From PHAA01 sp034927445 (GTDB lineage: Bacteria; Bacillota; Syntrophomonadia; Syntrophomonadales; Syntrophomonadaceae), in NCBI GenBank assembly GCA_034927445.1, contig JAYFPZ010000042.1, forward strand, positions 7,126-71,125: a stretch of 64,000 nt of DNA, in the 5' to 3' direction. A model generated the notes under the pieces. The model saw nothing but the letters and a program-made list of their open reading frames with translations. It was not told where the DNA came from and did not search any database. Positions within the stretch are counted from its first letter, which is position 1. Each line of letters begins with the position of its first letter. This document shows, in pieces, positions 53,153 through 60,754 of this stretch. The position numbers and the translations under genes were made by a program.

Positions 53153-54379
53153 ATGAAGAAAAAACTTATATTTCCCCTGGTTCTCGTTATGGTTCTGGTA
53201 TTGGCGGCACCAGCCAGTGCCGCGGTCCAATTGAACGTGAACGGGAAAAATTACGCGGCCGCCAGTCTGGACATTCAAGCTGGCGTAACCAGTGTTCCCC
53301 TGACGGTACTGTCTCATATTTTGGGCTGTACTGTGACTCAGGACGGGAATAATATCATCGTCCAAGAAAATCAGAACCGCTTACAGATGACAGTAGATAA
53401 CCAGACTGCCTGGCTTAATGAACAGGAAGTCCAAATGTCCCGGGCCCCTCAAAATATCAACGGCCAGATTTATGTCCCCCTGGCTTTTATATGCAGGTCT
53501 TTAGGGGCAGACGTAACCTGGGATCAAGCTCTGCAATTAATATCGGTTGCATATACCGAGACCCGGAATGGAATGGCGGCGGCAGATTTACTGGCCAAGT
53601 CCTCTCAACTGATGGCGGAAGCCAACCGCTATAAAATGGTGATGGATATGGACATGAATATAAATGCGACCATCCAGGCGGAAGGCCAAAGCGAGTCTTT
53701 CAATGTGCAGGGCAAAAATGCAAGTGATTGCTGGGTCCAGACAGATCCTGTAATTATGTATATTAAGCAAAATACAACCATAAATATGCCCCAGCCCGCG
53801 GATACCGGTGCCCAGAATATACAAATTGAAATGCTCGTAAACGCGGAAGGCATGTATATGAATATACCTCCTAACGGATGGGTTAAAATGGATCTGCCCG
53901 GCGTAAACCTGCAGGACTTGATTAATCAGACCAAGGCCCAGGATATTGACGCTATACTGCAGCAGATGAAAGATTGCGGTATATCAGTTTCCCTGGCCAA
54001 TGACCAGGAAAAGATCGGTCAAAAATATTGGGTGATCGATGTAGTCGCCGGCAATGATATCTTTAAGAGCGATTACTTCAAACAAGTGTTTGATTCGATA
54101 CCAACTGCCGAGAGTGCTGACATGCAGAAATTATTTGACAATATGGACCTGGATCTTACTTATTCGGCGTATGTCAACCAGAAAACCTATTACACTGATT
54201 TCATGGACCTGCAGGGCAAGATTAAAATGAATATGGATGTTCCCGATGAAACCAATCCCGGTCAGGTTGCTATGGATATGGCTATAAAATGCAGTTACAC
54301 CATGTCTGACTTTGGTGTTCCCTTCACGGTTCCGGATGTAAGCAAGGCCGTGGACTACAGCACTGTTATAGAAGAATAA
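53153..54379 (+). CDS. Secreted copper-amine-oxidase-N-domain protein
   Basis: 408 aa. Signal peptide (FPLVLVMVLVLAAPASAA), then a copper-amine-oxidase-like N-terminal domain (QLNVNGKNYAAASLD, TVLSHILGCTV, IYVPLAFICRSLGADVTW) at about 25-130, commonly a surface-binding module in Clostridia. Residues 140-400 form a lipoprotein-like beta-rich domain (MVMDMDMNINATIQ, YTMSDFGVPFTVP) resembling DUF6612/LppX-like folds. ATG after AAAGGAGTATCAAG. Cell-surface role, ligand unknown. Confidence 0.85.
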   Translation: MKKKLIFPLVLVMVLVLAAPASAAVQLNVNGKNYAAASLDIQAGVTSVPLTVLSHILGCTVTQDGNNIIVQENQNRLQMTVDNQTAWLNEQEVQMSRAPQNINGQIYVPLAFICRSLGADVTWDQALQLISVAYTETRNGMAAADLLAKSSQLMAEANRYKMVMDMDMNINATIQAEGQSESFNVQGKNASDCWVQTDPVIMYIKQNTTINMPQPADTGAQNIQIEMLVNAEGMYMNIPPNGWVKMDLPGVNLQDLINQTKAQDIDAILQQMKDCGISVSLANDQEKIGQKYWVIDVVAGNDIFKSDYFKQVFDSIPTAESADMQKLFDNMDLDLTYSAYVNQKTYYTDFMDLQGKIKMNMDVPDETNPGQVAMDMAIKCSYTMSDFGVPFTVPDVSKAVDYSTVIEE

Positions 54380-54409
54380 AGGTTACGTTCCTGTATGAAA
54401 AAATGAAAT

Positions 54410-54447
54410 GAACCGGCGGTTAAGCCCGCCGGTTCATTGCTATTTTT
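54410..54447 (+). terminator. Terminator of the surface protein gene
   Basis: GAACCGGCGG / CCGCCGGTTC perfect 10-bp stem, 6-nt loop, then ATTGCTATTTTTT. Confidence 0.8.
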
Positions 54448-55180
54448 TACCATTCATTATTTTCTTGATTACCTGTGCGTGAGCAATTTGTTCAATGGTA
54501 TCATCCAGCCTCCGGGTCAGCTGTTCCCCCCGGCGGAAGGTCATGGCCCGGATGAAGAAATCGGCCAGTTCCGGGTTTTTCGGGAGCAAGGGGCCATGCA
54601 GGTAGGTGCCGATCAGGTTCTGGTAGAGCATCCCTTCCATCCGGTCCTCCCCGTTGTTCCCGTATCCTTTTACTACTTTGCCTAAGCTCTGCAGCTTCTC
54701 GTCATTAAAATAGGTCCGGCCGCCGTGGTTCTCAAATCCTACTATCGTAGTCCGCTGCCCGTTAATTTCACTCTCAATCAATATGTTACCGATCAGGCGC
54801 CCCGGCCGGCCCACGGTGTAAAACGGGAAGAATCCCAATCCATCCATGGTTTTGCCCTCATGGGATTTATAGTAGGCCCCCAGCAGCTGATAGGCCCCGC
54901 AGATGCAGAGAACCGGCAGACCGTGGTTAATCTGCTCCAGCAGTTGGTCGGATTTCTGGATCAGGTCATGGTAGACCAGTCCCTGCTCCCGGTCGGAGCC
55001 GCCTCCCATGAACAGCATGTCGATCTCATTGAAATCCAGTTTGTCCTGCAGGTGGATGCTTTTTATCTCACCCTCCAGCCCGTACCAGTGCATGCGCTGC
55101 TGCAGGCAGATCAGGTTGCCCCGGTCGCCGTACAGGTTCATCAGATCAGGGTACATATGGGCTATGGTATACTTCTTCAA
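54440..55180 (-). CDS. gatD: Lipid II isoglutaminyl synthase, glutaminase subunit GatD
   Basis: 246 aa class I glutamine amidotransferase. Catalytic Cys in VLCICGAYQLLG and the His in IGTYLHGPLL. With MurT it amidates D-Glu of lipid II to D-isoGln at the inner face of the membrane. TTG 55178-55180 has GGTGG 7 nt upstream and precedes KKYTIAHMYPDLMNLYGDRG, the usual start of the family; upstream in-frame sequence lies in a repeat element. Confidence 0.9.
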   Translation of the reverse strand: MKKYTIAHMYPDLMNLYGDRGNLICLQQRMHWYGLEGEIKSIHLQDKLDFNEIDMLFMGGGSDREQGLVYHDLIQKSDQLLEQINHGLPVLCICGAYQLLGAYYKSHEGKTMDGLGFFPFYTVGRPGRLIGNILIESEINGQRTTIVGFENHGGRTYFNDEKLQSLGKVVKGYGNNGEDRMEGMLYQNLIGTYLHGPLLPKNPELADFFIRAMTFRRGEQLTRRLDDTIEQIAHAQVIKKIMNGKK

Positions 55181-55204
55181 TATTTCACCACCAATATTAT
55201 TGAT

Positions 55205-55418
55205 AATAGACGCGGAATAACGCGGACTTTTATGACTCGCGCAGACCAAGGGATAGAATAGCCCTAGATATCGCTGATTTAAATGATTATCGCAGATAAT
55301 TTTAAATATTATGAGAAGATAGTAACAAAATTTAGGCAAAACTTATAGTGAGCTGAAAAGTCTAATTCTTAATAATGGTCTGCGTAAGTCATAAAAGTCT
55401 GCGTAGTCCGCGTCTATT
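55205..55418. repeat. Inverted-repeat element between murT and gatD
   Basis: Arms of about 44 bp (55205-55248 and 55376-55418) are imperfect inverted copies built from GACGCGGA / GCAGAC / CTTTTATGAC words, with about 127 bp between them. The right arm abuts the murT stop. It looks like a small mobile or folded repeat inserted in the murT-gatD operon. Confidence 0.65.
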
Positions 55419-56833
55419 TATCCTTCACTTTTCTGCCGGCGGCGTTCATCCAAGTCCGCGCTGGGCCCCGTCTCGATTCCGCCGTATTTTTTCTTCAGCT
55501 TGACCAGTATCTTACGGCTGGCAAACAATGCGGTGTAAGTGCAGAGAATGTAGCTAACATCGCTGTCGAGATCAACGGCCTGCTCGATTCCGGTCTGCAG
55601 TTCGGGCTCTATCGTGATTTTTTCCGGGTTAAGGCCGGCGTACTTGATCCGGACCGCCATGTCTCCGCTGCGCTGCCCGGAGCAGATTACCCGGTTGATC
55701 CGGTTTTCCGCGCCGTTGATAAACTCCAGATCCGCATCCCATATCCAGCTCACGTCCCGGCCGTCGGCGGCGTTGTCGTTCAAGGCCATGAACAGGTTCT
55801 GGCGGTTCTCATCCTGGAGGAGCATGCTCAGGCTCTGGTTGAGACCGGTGGGATTCTTGACCAGGATCAGCACCACTTTTTTGCCTTTGATATTGAAAGT
55901 CTCCATGCGTCCGGCGCCCGGCTGAAAACCGGCTATAGCCTTCCGGATGACCTCCGGTTGGAACCCCGCCAGCGATGCCAGCGCGGTCGCGGCCAGGACG
56001 TTGTAAGCATTGTAAAAGCCCTGGAAAGGGCTCTCGATAACCATATCCTTGACCTTCAGGCGGAGGCTGGGGGTCAGTTGCAATTCGCTGCCGATGAAAT
56101 CAGGCGGAGGGTTATGATTATTGCACTGGGGGCAGTGATAAACCCCCAGCTGGGCATAGTGGAAGCGCGAGTAATTGAGCTCCCGGCCGCAAAAAACGCA
56201 GTATCTCCCTTCCCTGCTCTCGGCCCCCACCAAGGTATCGTATTCGGTCTCTCCAAACCCGTAATACCAGCAGATCCGGCCGGTCTCCGCCGGGAAATTG
56301 GATTCCAGGGGGTCGTCCGCGTTCAATATCATTTCCACCTCCGTATCCCGGACCGCTTTCAAGATCAAACGGATGGTATAGTCCAGCTCGCCATACCTGT
56401 CCAACTGGTCGCGGAAGAAATTGGTGATTACCAGGTATCTGGGTTTTATTAATTTGATCAGGAGGGGGACGTTGGCTTCATCCGTCTCCAGCAGGGCATA
56501 ATCCATAGGCCTGGTTCCCACAATATTGGTCTGGCTGATATAGGCGGTCGTAATGCCGGCTAGCATATTGGCCCCGGCTTGATTGTGGACATAGCTGCAG
56601 CCCTGCTCTCTGATAATGGCAGCTATCATGTTGGTAGTGGTGGTTTTGCCGTTGGTGCCGGTCACAATGAATGTGTCTTTATATGTATTGCCGCCCAGTT
56701 CCCTGAGCAAAGGCGGATATATCCTGCTGGCCAGTTTACCGGGCAGGGTACTGCCCTGGTTGCCGGCTATACGGCTGAGGCTGATAATGGCTTTACCCAC
56801 CAGTATGGCCGCGATTTTTCGAATATTTAACAT
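55418..56833 (-). CDS. murT: Lipid II isoglutaminyl synthase, Mur-ligase subunit MurT
   Basis: 471 aa. ATP-binding FIVTGTNGKTTTTNMIAAI, a central Mur ligase fold, and a zinc-ribbon insert with CVFCG ... YHCPQC near 220-245 as in other MurT proteins; then a DUF1727 C-terminal domain (VVLILVKNPTGLNQSL). Partner of GatD. Separated from gatD by 237 bp holding the inverted-repeat element, instead of the usual tight pair. Confidence 0.93.
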   Translation of the reverse strand: MLNIRKIAAILVGKAIISLSRIAGNQGSTLPGKLASRIYPPLLRELGGNTYKDTFIVTGTNGKTTTTNMIAAIIREQGCSYVHNQAGANMLAGITTAYISQTNIVGTRPMDYALLETDEANVPLLIKLIKPRYLVITNFFRDQLDRYGELDYTIRLILKAVRDTEVEMILNADDPLESNFPAETGRICWYYGFGETEYDTLVGAESREGRYCVFCGRELNYSRFHYAQLGVYHCPQCNNHNPPPDFIGSELQLTPSLRLKVKDMVIESPFQGFYNAYNVLAATALASLAGFQPEVIRKAIAGFQPGAGRMETFNIKGKKVVLILVKNPTGLNQSLSMLLQDENRQNLFMALNDNAADGRDVSWIWDADLEFINGAENRINRVICSGQRSGDMAVRIKYAGLNPEKITIEPELQTGIEQAVDLDSDVSYILCTYTALFASRKILVKLKKKYGGIETGPSADLDERRRQKSEG

Positions 56834-56857
56834 ACAATCAATTACCCTTAACGCAGA

Positions 56858-58054
56858 TTATAGACTAAGCCAGGAGTTGATGCCCATACTGTCACTGGAA
56901 CGATAAGAATTGCTCTGGATCAGGTCCAGATATACTTTTTCCAGTTTCAGCGCCATATTGTGGCAGGACAGTCTCTGAGCCTTTTGGCGGGCATTGGCCT
57001 GCAGGCTGCGGTACATTTTTTCATCGCTCAGTATTTTACATACAGCACCGGCCAGGGCGGTGGTATCATTGGCGGTCAGCAAGCCGTCAATGCCATGGTC
57101 CACCATTTCCTTGACCCCGGAAGCGCTGACGGCGGCAACGGGAAGACCGGCAGCCATGGCTTCGATCAGAACCAGCCCCTGGGTTTCGGTCAAGGAAGAA
57201 AAGACAAAAAGGTCAGCCGAATAATAGGCGTTGACCAGCGCTTCAAAAGGCAGCGCCCCGGTGAATATAACATCGTGCTCAAGCGACAGTTCCATGGAGG
57301 TGGCCATTTCCTTGAGTTCCTCCTCCATGGGCCCCTGGGCAATAATCACCAAGGTTGTCTGGGGCATACGCATTTTTACTTCTTTAAAAGACTCAAGCAA
57401 GAACGGGAGGTTTTTCTCCTGGGTCAGACGCCCCACAAAGAGTAGAATTTTGTTTTTGTCGGGGATGGGATAGTTGCGGCGCAGCCAGCTTGCATCCCCA
57501 TTTTTATATTTTTCCAGCGGAACCCCGCTGGGAATGACCGTAATAGGGGTCTTGACCTCAAAGCCTCTTATTATTTCTTTTATCTCTTGGGAAGGAGCAA
57601 TAATATGGTCGCAATTGTTGCAAAAATGACTGCTGTATTTTATGGTCACTTCTTTGGCCAAATCATGGGCCAGCGGTACGTAATGCACATACTGGTCATA
57701 GCGCGTATGATAAGTCAGCAGCAAAGGCAGATTGTATTTACGCGCATAGCGCAGACCGACCCGTCCCATGGTAAAGGGGGAATGGACATGGATCAGGTCC
57801 AACTGCAGGCTTCTAATCAGTATACCCATGCCCGGATAAACCGGTATGGCCAGGGTATAATCCGGATTAGTAGGCGAAGGGATGGAATAGTAGCGGTAAA
57901 CGTTTTCTTCCACTTCAGTGTAATGAGGGTAACTGGGGGCAAATATATGTATCTCATGACCTAATTTGGTTAACTCTTCCTTAAATGTGGAAATGGAACT
58001 TACCACTCCACTGGTGTAAGGTTTGTAACTGTCAGTAAAGATTCCGATCTTCAT
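56858..58054 (-). CDS. Family 4 glycosyltransferase
   Basis: About 398 aa GT-B enzyme: MKIGIFTDSYKPYTSGVVSS at the N-terminus, DLIHVHSPFTMGR, TYHTRYDQYVHYVP, and the donor motif ETQGLVLIEAMAAGLPV. Close in look to 1,2-diacylglycerol 3-glucosyltransferases, so it may make membrane glycolipids; not proven. ATG 58052-58054 has GGAGG 8 nt upstream. Lies upstream of murT with a 24-bp gap, so possibly one operon. Confidence 0.88.
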   Translation of the reverse strand: MKIGIFTDSYKPYTSGVVSSISTFKEELTKLGHEIHIFAPSYPHYTEVEENVYRYYSIPSPTNPDYTLAIPVYPGMGILIRSLQLDLIHVHSPFTMGRVGLRYARKYNLPLLLTYHTRYDQYVHYVPLAHDLAKEVTIKYSSHFCNNCDHIIAPSQEIKEIIRGFEVKTPITVIPSGVPLEKYKNGDASWLRRNYPIPDKNKILLFVGRLTQEKNLPFLLESFKEVKMRMPQTTLVIIAQGPMEEELKEMATSMELSLEHDVIFTGALPFEALVNAYYSADLFVFSSLTETQGLVLIEAMAAGLPVAAVSASGVKEMVDHGIDGLLTANDTTALAGAVCKILSDEKMYRSLQANARQKAQRLSCHNMALKLEKVYLDLIQSNSYRSSDSMGINSWLSL

Positions 58055-58114
58055 AGCATCGGCCTCCTTCACACCTATCGGCTAAAACTAATATATTATG
58101 TTTTGCCAAATTTT

Positions 58115-58363
58115 TCAATGCAGTTCCGGCGCAGGATATTCATACGCGTCAGTCTGCTCCTGCTTGATCCGGGCCAAAGCGGCATTTACCTTTTCCAGCT
58201 CAATGTTCAGAACCTGCAAATGGTTGGCCGTATCTGCCGGAGGGGAGGCATAGCTGGATAATTGCGCGCCCCACTGGCTTGATTGCAGATAATGCTCCTG
58301 ATTGTATTTAATTAACTGCTCCAGCTCCTGTTTTTTGGTCAACAATCTATCAATTTCCCGCAT
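58115..58363 (-). CDS. Small coiled-coil protein
   Basis: 82 aa, no family known to me. Starts REIDRLLTKKQELEQLIKYN and ends QVLNIELEKVNAALARI, a helical hairpin. ATG follows GAGGTGCGAAC. Between a membrane protein gene and the glycosyltransferase gene. Confidence 0.65.
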   Translation of the reverse strand: MREIDRLLTKKQELEQLIKYNQEHYLQSSQWGAQLSSYASPPADTANHLQVLNIELEKVNAALARIKQEQTDAYEYPAPELH

Positions 58364-58394
58364 GTTCGCACCTCATATCTTCCCCCCGGTCCAA

Positions 58395-58721
58395 CTAAAT
58401 GCTCCCCCTTACATCCAACTGTTTTTGCACTATGTTGACAATCTCGGCGATAAAGCTGCCGATCACGGGGGTGTTAAGAACTACAATCTGCTGCAGCACG
58501 TATAACACTACGGCCGCCAGCAGGGTGAAACCAATTGCCATTCCAAACCCGCGAATCAACCCGGACCAAAAGTTTATGAAGAAGAGGCGGCGCGGATTAT
58601 GGAGCAAATCAACATATTCGGCAATGCCCAACTTCTCCATGGCCAAAGATATTTCATCGAGTTTGTGAACCACTGTTTCCAAATACGCTTTTTGGCTGGA
58701 GGTATTCAGTTCCTGATTCAC
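58395..58721 (-). CDS. DUF5665-like small membrane protein
   Basis: 108 aa. A soluble helical N-terminus (LEKLGIAEYVDLLHNPRRL in part), then one hydrophobic hairpin (GLIRGFGMAIGFTLLAAVVLYV) and a short tail. Matches my memory of DUF5665, seen in many Clostridia. GTG start after AAGGTGAGAGACA. Function unknown. Confidence 0.75.
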   Translation of the reverse strand: MNQELNTSSQKAYLETVVHKLDEISLAMEKLGIAEYVDLLHNPRRLFFINFWSGLIRGFGMAIGFTLLAAVVLYVLQQIVVLNTPVIGSFIAEIVNIVQKQLDVRGSI

Positions 58722-58771
58722 TGTCTCTCACCTTCTGTAAATTATTATTCCCCCTATTTCGTCAACAATAC

Positions 58772-60139
58772 TTAATTGTTGAGGGAATGGATAGGCGCCG
58801 GTATACGTCCCCTGCGCTTGATAAACCGGGCCGGAGAATTTTGATTTACTTTCATGACCGGAGCGTGGCCCAGCAGACCTCCAAATTCAACCTGGTCGCC
58901 TTCTTTTTTACCGGGTGCCGGAATAATTCTGACCGCGGTGGTCTTGCGGTTGATCATGCCTATGGCCGCTTCATCCGCAATAATAGCGGAAATTATTTCA
59001 GCCGGAGTGTCTCCGGGTATGGCTATCATGTCAAGTCCAACCGAGCAGACACAGGTCATGGCCTCCAGTTTTTCCAGATTTAAAGCACCTGCGGCTACGG
59101 CATTGATCATCCCCTGATCTTCGCTGACGGGAATAAACGCGCCGGACAGTCCTCCCACATAGGAAGAAGCCATGGCTCCGCCCTTCTTGACCGCGTCGTT
59201 CAGCATCGCCAGGGCCGCGGTTGATCCGTGAGCTCCCACTCGCTCCAGCCCCATGGACTCCAGGATATCAGCCACGCTGTCGCCTATGGCCGGAGTCGGG
59301 GCCAGGGACAAGTCAATGATGCCAAAGGGTACATCAAGGCGTTCCGAGGCTATCCGCCCTACCATTTCCCCGGTACGGGTAATTTTAAAGGCGGTGTTTT
59401 TAATAATGTTGGCCAACTGCCCCAGGTCCACGTCAGGGTGTTTCTTGACTGCGCTGAGGACTACCCCGGGCCCGCTGATGCCGATGTTAATAACTGATTC
59501 GGGCTCGCCGGCTCCGTGAAAGGCCCCGGCCATAAAGGGATTATCTTCAACCGCGTTGCAGAACACCACCAGTTTGGCACAGCCCAAGCCATCCACATCG
59601 GCCGTCAGCTCAGCTGTCTTTTTTATTATTTCTCCCATCCGGGCTACGGCATCCATATTGATGCCGGCTTTGGTGGTACCTACATTGACCGATGAACATA
59701 CCCGGGCGGTAGTGGCCAGAGTTTCGGGAATAGCATCCAGCAGGGCCAGGTCCCCCCGGCTGAAGCCCTTATGCACCAGGGCGGAAAAACCACCGATAAA
59801 GTTAACTCCCACCTCGACCGCGGCACGGTCCATGTATCTGCCGATGGACACCATATCCTGGCTGGAAAAACCGCCGGCGATCATGGAGACGGGAGTTACG
59901 GAAATACGCTTATTAATAATAGGTATTCCATATTCTTTCTCAATAGCATCCCCTACTTTTACCAGCCGGGAGGTGTAGCGCACGATCTTTTCGTAGGTCC
60001 GGCGCCCAGTCTCATCGCCATTCGGACCGCGGCAGTCCATGATATTGATACCCATGGTAATCGTTCTGATATCCAGGTTCTCTGTCTCCAGCATCCTAAC
60101 CGTCTCCAGGACCTCTTCCTGGCTTATTTTGAAAGGCAT
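58772..60139 (-). CDS. DUF711 / UPF0210 (PFL-family) protein
   Basis: 455 aa. ENLDIRTITMGINIMDC near the start, GAHGSTAALAMLNDAVKKGG and SEDQGMINAVAAGAL later. In many Firmicutes and archaea it is paired with a small ACT-domain protein, as here. Glycyl-radical-like fold suggested by family name; enzymatic role unknown. ATG after GGTAGG. Stop lies 46 bp after the start of a DUF5665-like gene. Confidence 0.9.
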   Translation of the reverse strand: MPFKISQEEVLETVRMLETENLDIRTITMGINIMDCRGPNGDETGRRTYEKIVRYTSRLVKVGDAIEKEYGIPIINKRISVTPVSMIAGGFSSQDMVSIGRYMDRAAVEVGVNFIGGFSALVHKGFSRGDLALLDAIPETLATTARVCSSVNVGTTKAGINMDAVARMGEIIKKTAELTADVDGLGCAKLVVFCNAVEDNPFMAGAFHGAGEPESVINIGISGPGVVLSAVKKHPDVDLGQLANIIKNTAFKITRTGEMVGRIASERLDVPFGIIDLSLAPTPAIGDSVADILESMGLERVGAHGSTAALAMLNDAVKKGGAMASSYVGGLSGAFIPVSEDQGMINAVAAGALNLEKLEAMTCVCSVGLDMIAIPGDTPAEIISAIIADEAAIGMINRKTTAVRIIPAPGKKEGDQVEFGGLLGHAPVMKVNQNSPARFIKRRGRIPAPIHSLNN

Positions 60140-60468
60140 AAACCTACCTCCCTATTCTACTATTTATCCTTCGCTATTCTTTCGCGTGTTCAACTAAATC
60201 GAGGGGGAGATATTTATATCTCCCCCGTTACCGTCTATAAAGTCAGGCCGAGCAAAAAAGTTCACCCATCGGCACTACTGATGTACCGTAAACGGTACTA
60301 TTAAGGTTGCAAGAGCAAGGCATTAATGAAAACCCGTGATTGAGGCGTACATAAGGTACGTTGATTGAATGGGTTTTTATTAATAACACAGCACCCAAAG
60401 GGCACAACCTATGTTCGCTTCGCTCACGAATTAATGACGCTATTGGGCTTTTTTGACGGTCTGAGTCC
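60140..60468. other. Hairpin-rich gap between the ACT and DUF711 genes
   Basis: No gene seen. Contains a perfect 10-bp stem GGGGGAGATA / TATCTCCCCC (60203-60226), a GTACCGTAAACGGTAC palindrome near 60285-60305, and AAAACCC ... GGGTTTT flanking CGTAC / GTACG (about 60327-60379). The family pair is usually adjacent, so this may be an inserted repeat. Confidence 0.5.
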
Positions 60469-60753
60469 TTATATACGATGCATGAACCTGAAAATATCTT
60501 CATGCTGCACGGTAATCTGCAGCTCCATCTCCTGGCCCTTGCGGTTCAGGATTTCTCTCAGCTCGCCTATGTCGGTGCTGCTGCCTGAAATATCCGCCAC
60601 CATCACCATGGTGAAAAATCCCTGCAGAATCGTCTGGTTGATATCCAAAATATTGATTTGGGCGTCAGCCAGAATATTTGATATGGCGGCGATAATTCCC
60701 ACCCGATCGTGACCTAGGACAGTAATGATTATTTTTTTGCTTTCGTCACCCAT
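60469..60753 (-). CDS. ACT-domain protein (UPF0237)
   Basis: 94 aa single ACT domain: IITVLGHDRVGIIAAISNIL then ILDINQTILQGFFTMVMV, the UPF0237 family. Usually an amino-acid-binding regulator partnered with the DUF711 protein downstream. ATG has GGAGG just upstream, formed by the end of ileS; the ileS stop is one base before it, so it is coupled to ileS. Confidence 0.9.
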   Translation of the reverse strand: MGDESKKIIITVLGHDRVGIIAAISNILADAQINILDINQTILQGFFTMVMVADISGSSTDIGELREILNRKGQEMELQITVQHEDIFRFMHRI

Positions 60754-60754
60754 G

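Noticed and set aside
60243..60503. 86-aa leftward open frame between the ACT and DUF711 genes
   Set aside because: Overlaps the ACT gene's end and consists of hairpin-rich repeat-like DNA; no family resemblance.
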